Source of the DNA: Polytrichum commune
Taxonomy: Eukaryota > Streptophyta > Polytrichopsida > Polytrichales > Polytrichaceae
Length of the DNA: 60,000 bases
Direction of reading: 5' to 3'
NCBI GenBank assembly: GCA_950295325.1
Contig: OX485805.1
Location: 21,751,501 to 21,811,500, forward strand
A program made the translations under genes and the position numbers. Position 1 is the first letter of the stretch. Each line of letters starts with the position of its first letter. Under the pieces are notes generated by a model. That model ran no database searches. It was not told where the DNA came from and saw only the letters and a list, made by a program, of their open reading frames with translations. This document shows positions 23,847 to 35,050 of this stretch, piece by piece.

Positions 23847-23854
23847 TTTGAGCG

Positions 23855-25377
23855 CTAAACTGAGTAGAAATGAGTGGTGTAAATAAACGGTTATGGTAGA
23901 CTCTAGACATTGGTAATATGTGTGGGCCAACTTTTGGCTTCAAAAATTCATAATAATTTCAATTTAAGGAATAAAATTACCACAAAAAAGAAATCCTCTT
24001 GATTACTATCTTCCTACACGTAAGTGATCGGTTATGGGCGCCCCTACCCTAGCTCCACAGTTTGGGGGGGGGGATATAGAAAACTGTCGCTTTTTATTAA
24101 GATCGGATGTGTAGGGGCCTTAAGTCTAGTGCAACCTCCAATTCTAGGTAACTTCAATATAATCAAGGTAGATATGTGTTACTTGGCTACTTTTCTCTTT
24201 GCACTCACTTCTTTGTAGGATATAAACCACACAATCGGTAAGAGATGATCAACAAACCTAAATGGCGCCCATAGCCATTTGCCTCATCATTTCCAAAGCT
24301 CATTATGAGTATCTTATGTAACACCAAAGTGCATACTCTCGTGCTTATGAAGTGGTCATATAGGTCCCACCAGCCACATGGACTATTGAGCCTACAACGG
24401 ATAGCATATTTTTGAGCAAGCAGTCCAATCTCTTTCAAACACTTGTCTTTTTTAGTGTCCATTCTTAGATCCACACCTAAACACGTACCACTCAAACATA
24501 GGTGTCTAGAATCGCGTCGTGTTGGCATTAGGCACGTCTACCTTAGCCCCTCGAGCAAGCGGTGGGGGGCCGGGGCCACAAGTGTAACGTATAGAAGGGT
24601 CCTTTACCTTAGTACGGAGGTGGCCGAACCTGTCAACCCTAAACCCTTGAGAGTCCATACCACCTTGCACCTTCCTTGTTGGTGCCTTGTGAAAGACTCC
24701 TTTGGGGAGCGTTTTTTTTTTTAAACACTCGCGGTCTCTTTTTGAACATTTTGGGGTAGTGGAGAATTCAATGTACAATATAGTGGTCCCATGTGTGAGA
24801 GCCCAAAAAGAAAGTGTCCAAAGGCCGTCCCAACACACCTCCACAATCATCTAGTGTGGTCACGGTTCCTCAAGTGTAGCGTGCAAGCCATATGTGACCG
24901 GGCCCTCAACCAAATGCTATTTCAATGAATGTCTGTTCATGTGGGTCCTCACGCACAATAACATAGAATAAATCAACGGTTGTGAGCGTTCGGAGTGCCA
25001 TGGTCTCCCGGTTTTGTGTTAGGCCTACCTCCAAGAGGTGGTTTTTGAAAATGATCCAAGTGACCATGAAACACGATTCATTCGATGCCATGTAGGTATT
25101 TGTGTAGACTGTACATCCATCTTGCATTCACATACTCCGTTGGTCCCTCAAGCGTAGTGTGAAGTGAACTTGGACTGGTTCCACCTTCTCCACCAATGAG
25201 AGTGCTTGAAGTGTAATGGTCACGGGCTCTCAGTCTCATGTGTGAAGTGGCCCTTAAGGAAAACATTGACCATACATGAATAACTTAGCATTGGGGGATG
25301 AGAGAGGACCCCTAGCGCACACCCCGACTGCTTGGTGTGTTTTAGTATGGAAGATGATGGGGCTAGCACATTCTAAA
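23855..25377. other. Unassigned spacer, one possible small MITE
   Basis: GGTTATGGGCGCC (24030-24042) and GGCGCCCATAGCC (24264-24276) are inverted and could bound a 247-bp MITE, without a clear duplication. Words such as CATGTGTGAAGTGGCCCT recur loosely. No gene recognised. Confidence 0.3.
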
Positions 25378-26185
25378 ATACGCATACCCAAAACCAACAC
25401 ATAACTTAAAACCAACACCGTGTGCCACTATATACCAATATGTAGATAGATACATCTCAAGGTCCCAAATACATGACAATGGTTCATAGTGTTGGCTTTG
25501 GGTACGGTGTCGCTTTTGGGTATACGTAACTTACTATATCACTCCCCCTAGATGTTATCTCACATGCAAAACACAATGAACATATGATCATTAAGTTACT
25601 ATTCTATGATCAACATTTCGATGAATGCCTCTTCCAATGCCCAATCACCTCTTGCCAAATGGATAACCTTTATTGGTAGATAAGGTACGTGTACCCGAAA
25701 TAAACACATGACCTAAAACTACTACTTTGTGCCATTGCCTTGAATTTGAAGCCCCCAAAAGTGTCACGTTGGTACATAGTGTTGGTTTTTGGGTGTATGT
25801 GACCTATTGTTTTACTCCCCCTATATGTCACCTCTAGCAACAAACACCCTACATATAATGTGAAGTTACTCCGATGATTTGTGTTCGATGAATCCCTCTC
25901 CAAATGTCCAATAGCCTCTTCCCAAACTAAAATTTAAAATTCATAGAGAAGTTAAGCATGTCCAAAACCAACACATAACCTAAAACTAATGTTAAGTCCA
26001 TTGCCTTACATTTAAGTCACCCAATTGTATGACACCATTACATAGTGTTAGGATTGGGCATATGTACCTGACTATGTTACTACCTTAAATGTCACCTCGA
26101 GTCACATAATAGCTTGAATGTTTAATTAAGTTACTTTCATATATACGATTTGTGTTTGATGAATCTCCACAAGTGATGTTTTGTA
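25378..26185. repeat. Three diverged head-to-tail repeats of about 230-306 bp
   Basis: Units open at about 25388, 25694 and 25962 with CCAAAACCAACACATAAC or a variant. Each continues through a CATAGTGTTGG-type block, an ACTCCCCCTA/ACTACC block followed by ATGTCACCTC, a GTTACT block and GATGAATC/GATGAATG. Within each unit the opening TACCCAAAACCAACAC is inverted as GTGTTGGCTTTGGGTA about 120 bp later. Each unit may therefore be a small inverted-repeat element plus a tail. Confidence 0.75.
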
Positions 26186-27470
26186 GCACTTACCAAGGGG
26201 GGATGTGAAATTGTTAAATGCTATGTAAAGCATGGATATTGCTATGTTAAGCCAAATTAACGTCTTTATCAAGATCAGAGACCCAAGCTAGTCTAGTGAG
26301 GTCAAATTAGGATGAATCAACAAGGGCATGCTTTTATTGCACCCTCATGGTATAAGGTGTTAGGAAACGACATCCAATCTCCACACGCAAGATTGGGATT
26401 TCGTCTCCCAACACCTACCATTGGGGGTGTAGCAAATATCTGCCCCCAAAAGTATATTGCTAATTCATATGAACTTGACCTTAGTAGACTAATTCGGGGT
26501 CCCTAACATTGATTTGATAGGCGTTTATGTGGCTAGAAATAGTAATTACCGGGCTCTACATAGGAAGCATCAGTTTCGCCCTCCCAGATGGCAAGGATAG
26601 ATGTGCCTAACTTGGTTTCTTATCTTAATCAAACACCTATATTTGAACGGTGTGTGGTTTGGTGTGGCTCCAAGAATGGATATCAAAAATGCAATGTCTG
26701 TTTACAAGAGATTGGATCGCGTGCTCAGAATGTGATAACTGTCCTAGGCTCAGTAGTCAATATGATTAAGGGGGACTTGTACGACCATTTCGTGAGCTTG
26801 AGTATCTTCATTCAAATCATGAATAAGAAAATCAAATGAGCTCCAATAATAATATGAGGAAAGTGACTATCGCCTCGATTTGAAATTGCTAACAATCAAT
26901 ATTATTGGAGTTATTTTAGCTACTTGTGTGTTTCATACCCTAAGAGAAATGGGCTAGTTGGAAAAAGTAGCCATTTAAGACCCCATCTACTTTTTTCGGT
27001 GTTGTGAACATGTACATGACCAATTGCCTCTCTTCTTATTTATGATGAGCTCACTAATCACAACATGCAATGAGGGAAGTTGGGGGCCTCTAAGGAGTTA
27101 ACTTCTATATAAGTGAGGTAAATCCTCCTTTTTTCATCCATGGAAAATCATTGGTGATCAAATAAATCATCAATTCTAGAGAAAGGCTACAGATTCATAA
27201 TTGTAAGTTTGTTGAGTGCGAAATAGTTGACTACCATGCTATACCATGTGCAACCCAAAGTTTTTAACAATAGAGAAACACACAAAACCATGAGTACCTG
27301 CAGTTGCTAGTAAGTAGCACTCATATAACATGGGCATTTCAATCCATAAAGCTTGCCTTGGAACTGCATAATGAGTTTATTTGGCTTGGTCAACATGACT
27401 CATAAAATCGTGGTCGATGTGCATCCTAGACACCTCAAAATCCATGGTTGTGTTGTTGATAAGAGATGAG
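26186..27470. other. Unassigned intergenic sequence
   Basis: Short frames only (for example 26588-26839) without recognisable motifs. No terminal repeats seen. Confidence 0.35.
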
Positions 27471-27589
27471 GATTCATGCAGGGGCAGAGCCAGGATTTTG
27501 ACCCAGGGAGGCTGACCTCAGAATATGGAAATATTCAATGTATATTTTTATTTTCAAATTTCAATAGGTGGTTGAATTTGATTATTTAT

Positions 27590-27808
27590 TCAGAGATTTG
27601 GACTCATTGAGTTGACATCCCCATTAATTTTTTTGATAATGTCGTTAATATCCAAAGCTTTGGCAATGGTCTTTTCGATATAGATGATCATCAGATCGAC
27701 CATCCAATCATCGCCAATAGACATCGCTAGTGTTAAGGAGATGCCTGACTTTCCTTTAATGCACTTGTAGAAAACATTGCGAAAAAAGAGCCGCTGTCGT
27801 GTTCCCAT
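27590..27808 (-). pseudogene. hAT transposase, extreme C-terminus
   Basis: The minus-strand frame encodes about 72 residues including LTLAMSIGDDWMVDLMIIY, then IEKTIAKALDINDII. This matches the end of plant hAT transposases of the TTF-zinc-finger type, which typically finish GDEWLND..V.YIE...F..I.N..I. It ends 111 bp inside the left terminus, as expected for a gene reading outwards. Everything upstream (zinc finger, catalytic core, most of the dimerisation domain) is gone, so it is a fragment. Confidence 0.75.
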
Positions 27809-27907
27809 TGCGGTTCTTTTGACTAGCCTGCTCTGCAGTCGCTAAACGACTGCATATTTTTTTTGGTTTTACCAACTGAAATTTTAGGAGTTTGGGGGCT
27901 TGTAACG

Positions 27908-29247
27908 GGCTAGGGTGAACCAACACCTACACTCGTACCTTCGGGGGATGAAGGCCTCGCGGATGACACTGAAAACGTCATCCTTCTTTATGGGAAAGCC
28001 CCCCGACATTTTTTCTGCACCCGACCGAAAATTGCTGCCCGCCCGCCCGATTTCGAAAAAACTAGTGTACTTGCATTTTTGAAGGCTACTTGTCCACAAA
28101 TCCCATATTGAGTGCACTTCATTTTCAAGGTCTCCAATCCAATATATATATGTTCACTTCCATTGAGTAAATAAGCAATTGACTAGATTTCATTTTCAAA
28201 GTGAAACCGTCAATAAAGCATACAATTAACTTGGAAGTCAAAAACATTACAAAATCCTCATTAATACTGAGGTTATAATTTTTGTCACTTACAATTGAAA
28301 GGGACTTTGTCATTCTAAAATGAAACTAAAATTCATGATTTTTTAATTTTTTTAATTTTTAATATAATAAAGTTAATACCTTCTACTATCACAAAGTTTC
28401 CATATGCATTTAAACTAGTTAAGTAAGATTGAATGCAACTAAGTCTAATATATTTTGATTAATCCTAATTAAACCCAATTAAATCAGAAAATATGCTTAC
28501 CAAATTAATTATGCCTAATTAATCATAAATTATATTTACTGGATTTAATTCCATTTAAATCATGACTAATTCCAGTAAGTACATTTTATAATTAATTAGG
28601 GTTAATTAATTTGGTACGCATATTTTCTGATTTAATTGGGCTTGAATATGATTCATTAGGATTAACCAGAAATTATTAGACTTAGTTGCATTCAATCTTA
28701 CTTTACTAGTTTAAATGCGTATGAAAACTTTGTGATTGTAGAAGGTATTAAATATATAATAGTATATACCATATTAAAATATATTATACTATAATACATT
28801 ATATTATATTAAAAAAAATCATGAATTTTAGTTTCATTTTAGAATGACAAGGTCCCTTTCAATTGTAAGTGACAAAAATTATAACCTCAGTATTAATGAG
28901 GATTTTGTAATGTTTTTGACTTCCAAGTTAATTGCATGCTTTATTGACGGTTTCACTTTGAAATTGAAATCTAGTCAATTGCTTATTTACTCAATGGAAG
29001 TGAACATATATATTGGATTGGAGACCTTGAAAATGAAGTGCACTCATTATGGGATTTGTGGACAAGTAGCCTTCAAAAATGCAAGTACACTAGTTTTTTT
29101 GAAATCGGGAGGGCGGGCAGCAATTTTCGGTCGGGTGCAGAAAAAATGTCGGGGGGCTTTCCCATAAAGAAGGATGACGTTTTCAGTGTCATCGGCGAGG
29201 CCTTCATCCCCCGAAGGTACGAGTGTAGGTGCTGGTTCACCCTAGCC
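27908..29247. mobile_element. Foldback Mutator-like element, copy 2, nested
   Basis: It has the same GGCTAGGGTGAACC ends and the same overall palindrome as 600-1910. A perfect 9-bp duplication CTTGTAACG lies at 27899-27907 and 29248-29256. Its inner arms share the asymmetry seen in copy 1, while several outer-arm differences from copy 1 are present in both arms. The arm-borne open frame is interrupted in the left arm (an extra AT in the TATATA run) and intact for 107 codons in the right arm (28844-29167). Insertion inside the hAT dates it as the later event. Confidence 0.93.
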
Positions 29248-29414
29248 CTTGTAACGTACCGTTGGAAAGGTCTTGAAAACACCTTTCCAACGGTGTATTA
29301 CACGTCCCAAAATTTTTAACATTGCAGTCACAAAACAAAATAGAAAAAAATGTAGTTGTTTTGGCATGGCTTTCTACTAGTGATGCCCCCAGTGGCTCCG
29401 CCCGTGGATTCATG

Positions 29415-32400
29415 TAACAATTTTGCGGTTCACAAGCATTTTCTAACAAACCTTGAGTTGTGTTTTTCTAATGATAGGCAAGCACACTTGACACACTTAA
29501 AGGCTGTTCTTTCTTTGAGGTTGAGTGAAAGTCACACCAACAAATTAACATTTCCCAAAAACCATAGGATGTGGGGAAAACAATGGATCTATTGTGCTTT
29601 GAGTTGGAGAAAATGTACCAATCATACTATTGTCAGTACTCAATGGAAGGTACAATCACAAGAACATGATTCACACGACATGATTGCGCTCTCCGTAAGT
29701 AATGGTTCTCAAGAAAACCTCTTAACAATAATTCTATCTATTCTCTTAAACGGAAACAGTCTTTTTTTGAAAAAGAGTGCGATTTCTTGGAAATGAGGCA
29801 ATTACTCAAACAATGTAAGATAGAATATTCGGCGTTTATTTACCCGCCTATGGTTCAACTTGGAACCACGTTCGGTGTCGTTCTCAAATTTCTGAAATAG
29901 TCAATGTATACTATAATTAGAGACGGCAAATTATAACTAGACTGTAAATTCCCACCCACCCATCGGTGTAGAAAACGCAAGATCTTCATAAACTATACTT
30001 AGGAATCCCTGAAATTTCTTGAACATATCAACTTCCTTGAAACTTCAAGTTCGGCCGAAAAAAAACTTAAAAAACTGATGGGCGCTGAACAAGAGTTTCG
30101 TGGATATTGCTGCGGGGAGGGGGAACTTCCTGGACTGTGCGTGTGTACTCGGAGGGAACAGGTTATATGCCAAAAAAGGTTTTGGTATAAATGTAGCGTT
30201 GTAGAGGCTAATTTGAGGGGATTCTTCAAAGTCGGGCAAAATTTGGGGGAATTTTTGCGCGCCAGAAGTTTGTTCAGACAGCAGGTTGGGGAAGGACGTG
30301 AGTGTCGGGAGAGTTTCTTCCGATAAAATTTCGACATGCGGTGAGCACCAGTCTGCTACAGGGGATCATCAAATAGAATCATAATTTTTTTGGGTGTGTG
30401 TGTTGAGCGGTGGATCAATATGTGGAAGAAGGCCATCGTTGGAGGGCAGAGGAAGAAGCACCAGCAGCGGCCTCGACATGCTTGTACGCTCCAATCTCAA
30501 CCTCAATACTTAAACTTTCATTTCTGTTTCACTTATCTTGTGTTTCTGTGGCTTTTGGTGTCCCTGAAAGTCACCTGACGATCATGTTCGACCAAAGATT
30601 GAAGGATCGCCTCAGGCTAGTTGTTTTCTTCCTGTTTGTGTCGGTACGCATGCTTGGGTGAAGGTTTATCGCTCAGCTCAGCTCAGCTCAGCTCTTGGTA
30701 GTGATACATGTCGGTCGATTATGGCGAAGCAGAACCATGGCATATTGTTCGATTATGGCGAACAGGATGATCATCTTCAAGTTCGATTTTAGTGAAACAT
30801 CAGAATGGTTTGTTCATCGCATATGTTCATCTCCATATATTATACTTTCACTTGTATGTGAGAGTCTGATTGAATGAAGTCGCGGTTCAGATTTCTGTCG
30901 GTAACAGTCTACCGTGGACCACACAGATGAACTTATCTGTCTGAAGTCAGAATGAATATCACTCAACTATGTACTAATTTTTTTCTTCTATGGATTGTTG
31001 TTGTTGTGGTTGTTGTCGGTTCTGAAACTTGTTGTTGTTGTTGTTTTAGACGTAATAGTCCACCTGAACTTCTGCAAGTTTCACACGAAACCTTGGAGCT
31101 GTGATGTGTGTTAGGTCTTGCAGATTCAGGTGATCGTTTGTTGTCTAGGAGCGAATATAATTGCGTAGAAAGGGAATCAATCATTCCATCGCTCTCGTCG
31201 ATCGGTCATAAGCTTATAAGCTTTGTGGAGTGCTGCGGTTGCATCCCGGGCACGCACCGTCGACCTGCCTGCCGACAAAGTCTACGAAAAGTCTAGGAAA
31301 CTTCGTGAAAGTACATAGTTTCTCTCTTGGGACACGCTCCTTTATTATGGTCCTTTCCATGTTACATTAGGTCTATCTATCAACCCCATCCTTTGCAACC
31401 TTGAACTTTTTAGCATCATCGAGAAAGTATTATGTGGTGTTGGACAATGAATGGGGAGCCCGGATAACTTTGACCCAACTCCGCCATTTATCATTACTTT
31501 ATGAGTCGGGTATTGCTTGAACTTTTATTTGAACTTTGGAAGATGAGACAATTATACGTTTTTTTGTATGCTTTGGTGGATTGTATAATGTTTCGATTCT
31601 GAATGAACAACTCAGCTGGGGAGATCAAACTCGCTTATTTTGAGCTAAGGTAAGAGGGTGCTTAACTCAACCCTTTTTGTTGACTTAACCTACTACTATA
31701 TATATATTATACTATCCTAATTGTATAAGTGAGGACTAAAGTAACTTAGCAAATGGAAGCACATTGCCATAAAAAACTTTGAAAAGTATATTTTCATCAA
31801 CACATGAATATTGTAGACAGTTTTTTAGCACAACATGTAAGTCTAGTTTCTTAATGTTGTCATGTAGGGGGTGCTTGACTAGTTCACTGAGTATTTGCAA
31901 AGCAAGTCTTTTGAGATTTTATTCCATCCCTTCCGAGTCTTTAACCATCCCATTCTACTTCATAATTGGGTTTTTTTTCTAGAGTCTAGCACACCCATTG
32001 TGAGCCGGACTCCTTCAACACTCACCGTCCTCAATGCCGAGCCCTTGAACCGGGTAGTTAGAATCGGACGGCATTAGCCTTAATAAGGGTGCACCAATGG
32101 GAGGTGGGTATAGAGGGCATATCAACATTGTTTGCTTTAGCTAGTGGATATCCTTGTTCATTGGTTTCCAAGTTGTACCATAAAATTGCTCGTCATTGAA
32201 CTTGACAAGGGTTAAATCAACGCCAGTGAAGTAGGTCAAATTTAAACAACATTTTAAATGACAAGAGATTATTTTGATTTATAATTTTAGTTCTTGGTTT
32301 GGTGTTGGCTGGCTTGGGCATGTCTTGTTTTACTCCCATTTGTATGCAATGAGAGTTGTTTTCTTCAGTTGTGTTCAACAATGCAAGGATTGATTAGGTT

Positions 32401-33299
32401 ATCTTCAAAAAATGATTCGTAACCCATTTTGAATCTAGAAACCCATTTTGGGCTTGAAAATGTTAGAGTCAAATGTTTAAGACTATATATTATTCTTTTG
32501 AATGATGAAGTCAAAGACAATCCATTGAGTTTATTGTTTGCATTATTTCAATTGGAAAAACATATGTATGAATGAAAATGTAGATATATTTGGCCGGTAC
32601 AAATGACCTAGAATTCTAAGCATACTACATATATTTGATCATCTTTGTCACATGCAACCGTATCCTCATTGTTGTATTAAATACCGCTTCGATCTCATTG
32701 ACCAAGTGAAAACTAATTGTACAATACTTATTGTAATACTCATTGGGGTGTTGCACAAAGTATCATGTAGAACATGCAATGATAGCTTGAAACCTTCAAG
32801 GCTTGAGGCTTAGGTCTTCAGTCACGCACTTTAATGTACGGTTGGTCCCATTAGCCTTTGGCTTCTTTGTGTACTTTACGATTCATGTTCATTCCATTAA
32901 GCGATACATTTATGCAGAGCAAGAGTTATCAGATGATGTTTCAATATAATAATTTTCTCACCGCCATTAGTTGAGTTCAAGTTTTGTGTGCTCATGTTCA
33001 TGAAAGAAGGATTCTTTGGGTTTATATGTATGCCCTAGTGTGTAGCTGTAAATTTAACGGTGATAGTGTGCATATGGTTCCATACACTATATACTCAAGG
33101 ATCAAACAACTGTGGATATACCCACTGCAATAAGTATATAAAAACAAGATTTATGTCATTGCAAGTGATCTAATATGATTGGCCACATGTTGATTTTTGA
33201 AAACATCCTTTGAAAGTTATTCACTTTAACTTTCAAGAACATCTTCGAAGCCATGCCATGCCCCAAAAATCTTTATGATTGATCATCGTTAGCCTTATA
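29415..33299. other. Long stretch with no assigned gene
   Basis: Contains CTCAG repeats (30674-30693), two (TTG)n runs near 30996-31010 and 31033-31045, and a locally GC-richer part around 30060-31300. I could not find a coherent coding frame. The GC-richer part could include 5' exon sequence of the Ca2+-ATPase gene, because a plausible 3' splice site, CATTGCAG, lies just upstream of that gene near 34969. This is a guess. Confidence 0.3.
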
Positions 33300-33492
33300 T
33301 TCTTTGGTGTGGCACCAAATTGGTACGATGCCAAGTTAATCAATAGAGTGACCACCATGATTTCTTATGAAATACCAAGTGTCCCATACCACATTCTATG
33401 GTTGTCACCTAGTGAATGTAATTAGATCATTTACATGGGTCGATGATGAATAGTGTGGGCCACACTAAATCATCTGTATAGTGTACCAAAAC
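33300..33492. repeat. Relic related to the MITE at 39440-39642
   Basis: Shares AAGTGTCCC, a GTTGTCACC(T)AGTG-like block, TTTACATGGGTC, GTGGGCCACACTAAATCA and TATAGTGTAC in the same order as the 39.4-kb element. The left terminus is eroded. Confidence 0.45.
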
Positions 33493-33623
33493 CTGGATAC
33501 CACCACCTGCATCAATATGTTTTTTATTTGTTTCATTTTTTTTGGGTACTAATGGGATAGTTGCCGTGAAGTGTTTCATGTTTCATCCATATCTTCAACC
33601 CTGTCTTTGTGTTTCATCAAAAT

Positions 33624-33851
33624 CAGTGTCGGGGGAGAATACTAAGCATATAATTGGCCAAGATCCTAGTATTTCCAAGTCCAACCGGTTACATGTTGAC
33701 ATCTTCTGGTTTTTAAAAAATAATGTGGGGTATATTCTACAGATTCCTCTAAAATGATGGGTATTTTTTCTGAAGTCTTGAACTTCAACGAGTTATTTAT
33801 CAAACTCAACTGGTTCATCTGTAACTAGCAGTCAGTTCTCCTCATTCATTG
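33624..33851. mobile_element. hAT-like MITE, short form
   Basis: The left end CAGTGTCGGGGGAGAA is approximately inverted at the right as TTCTCCTCATTCATTG. The 8-bp flanks ATCAAAAT and ATCACAAT differ by one base. It contains a single copy of the segment that is repeated about seven times in 16275-17513. Confidence 0.65.
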
Positions 33852-35050
33852 ATCACAATAACAAGTTTAGGGTGGTGTGGTATTATGGAGGTGGTGTCAG
33901 TGATTGGAATTTGAGAATTGCTTGGATTTGAGTTAAAGAGTAAGGATGATTTAATGCAGTAAGTTTCTAACAATATGACTAGAACTAGAGCTTGAAGTTT
34001 GTGTCTAAAGTAACTTCATGTTTCAATTTGTCGGAAGTTTTGTTCTTTTGAGAATGCTATTAAAGTTAGTATTGGAATGATTAATAGAATTTAGGTATCG
34101 TACTTCATTCTTTAGTCTTTTTAAATTTAGAAATAGTAAATAGATGTATTATTATTATTATTATTATTATTAGAAATTAAAATATAATAGAGTATTCTTA
34201 TTCTAAACTCAAGAAATATTTAAAATAATTTACAGATGGTTCTAGTTTTGAGATTTTATTTTAGGTGCGGTCAAGGGCTTTTTATGAATTCAATTCAAAT
34301 CCTAGTGGCATATAATTACAAAAGGTTGATGACACTGGGTCCTCCTTTGATTGGTGTATCTAGGACCTCTCTTGTTTGAGTTTAGGTTCAATCTTGAACT
34401 GTCTCTTGGGAAAGTCCACTTTATGAAAGGAAGACAACACACATGTCATATTTAGTTTAAGCCAGTGTCATCCCAACTTGTCGCACCCATGCATATGAGT
34501 CAATGTCCTCGGTCATCCCTGCATCGTCTGCTCATCGTATCATCATCGACAGCCACCCATTTTGAAACATGAAAACGGAATCGGTGCTCATGCCCATGTG
34601 GCCTTGCCATTCCAAACTTTCAATAGATTACAATACATGGAGAAACCTATGAGCAATAGCATATGGTCAACGCAATGCTTTTTTCCAAGTCGCTGCAAAG
34701 CACTAATATTAGTTTGTCGTTTCTATTCTTCGCAAAAATGTTGCGTATATACACTTGACAATGGCAGCTTACGGATTAGCTTGCAATGTACTGTGGATCT
34801 TTGATTGCGAGTTGTTGATTGTGATATGATATAACACTGTCTGACAAATTGTTTAAGAATTTCTTGCAATACATCATCACAGTTTGACAAAATTGTGTCA
34901 AACATTCTTGCAGGCTCGTTACTCTACCTCGATTGTAAACATACTTTAAGGAGTTCGACCATTGCAGGGTAAGAAAAGGGGTTCGTTTCTGTCAGAGATA
35001 CCTACCTTCTTGTGCAAGACGGATCCACAGATCCAACCGAACACACCATT
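33852..35050 (+). other. Upstream region of the Ca2+-ATPase gene
   Basis: Includes an (ATT)n microsatellite at about 34149-34172. The pyrimidine-flanked CATTGCAG near 34969 could be the 3' splice site of a leader intron, leaving about 80 bases before the ATG at 35051. No TATA box or transcription start can be asserted. Confidence 0.3.

Larger units (their letters stand above)
27479..29406. mobile_element. hAT element with a nested foldback MULE
   Basis: The left end CAGGGGCAGAGCCAGGATTT and right end (complement CACGGGCGGAGCCACTGGGG) are inverted. The perfect 8-bp duplication GATTCATG flanks it (27471-27478, 29407-29414). Without the nested element (27908-29247 plus its duplication) it is under 600 bp and retains a transposase C-terminus at 27590-27808. 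The right subterminal region has a perfect 14-bp hairpin, ACCGTTGGAAAGGT, at 29258-29271 and 29281-29294. This family differs from the 9.2-kb hAT. Confidence 0.92.

Noticed and set aside
29356-29796. 146-codon plus-strand frame after the hAT
   Set aside because: Starts inside the hAT terminus and crosses the target duplication, with no recognisable motif; probably chance.
30045-30337. Overlapping frames of 60-112 codons on both strands near 30 kb
   Set aside because: Mutually exclusive, no motifs. Higher GC alone does not support a gene, though leader exon sequence remains possible.
35012-35050. Extending the pump start upstream to 35012
   Set aside because: The triplet at 35012 is GTG; the first in-frame ATG, in a reasonable context, is at 35051.
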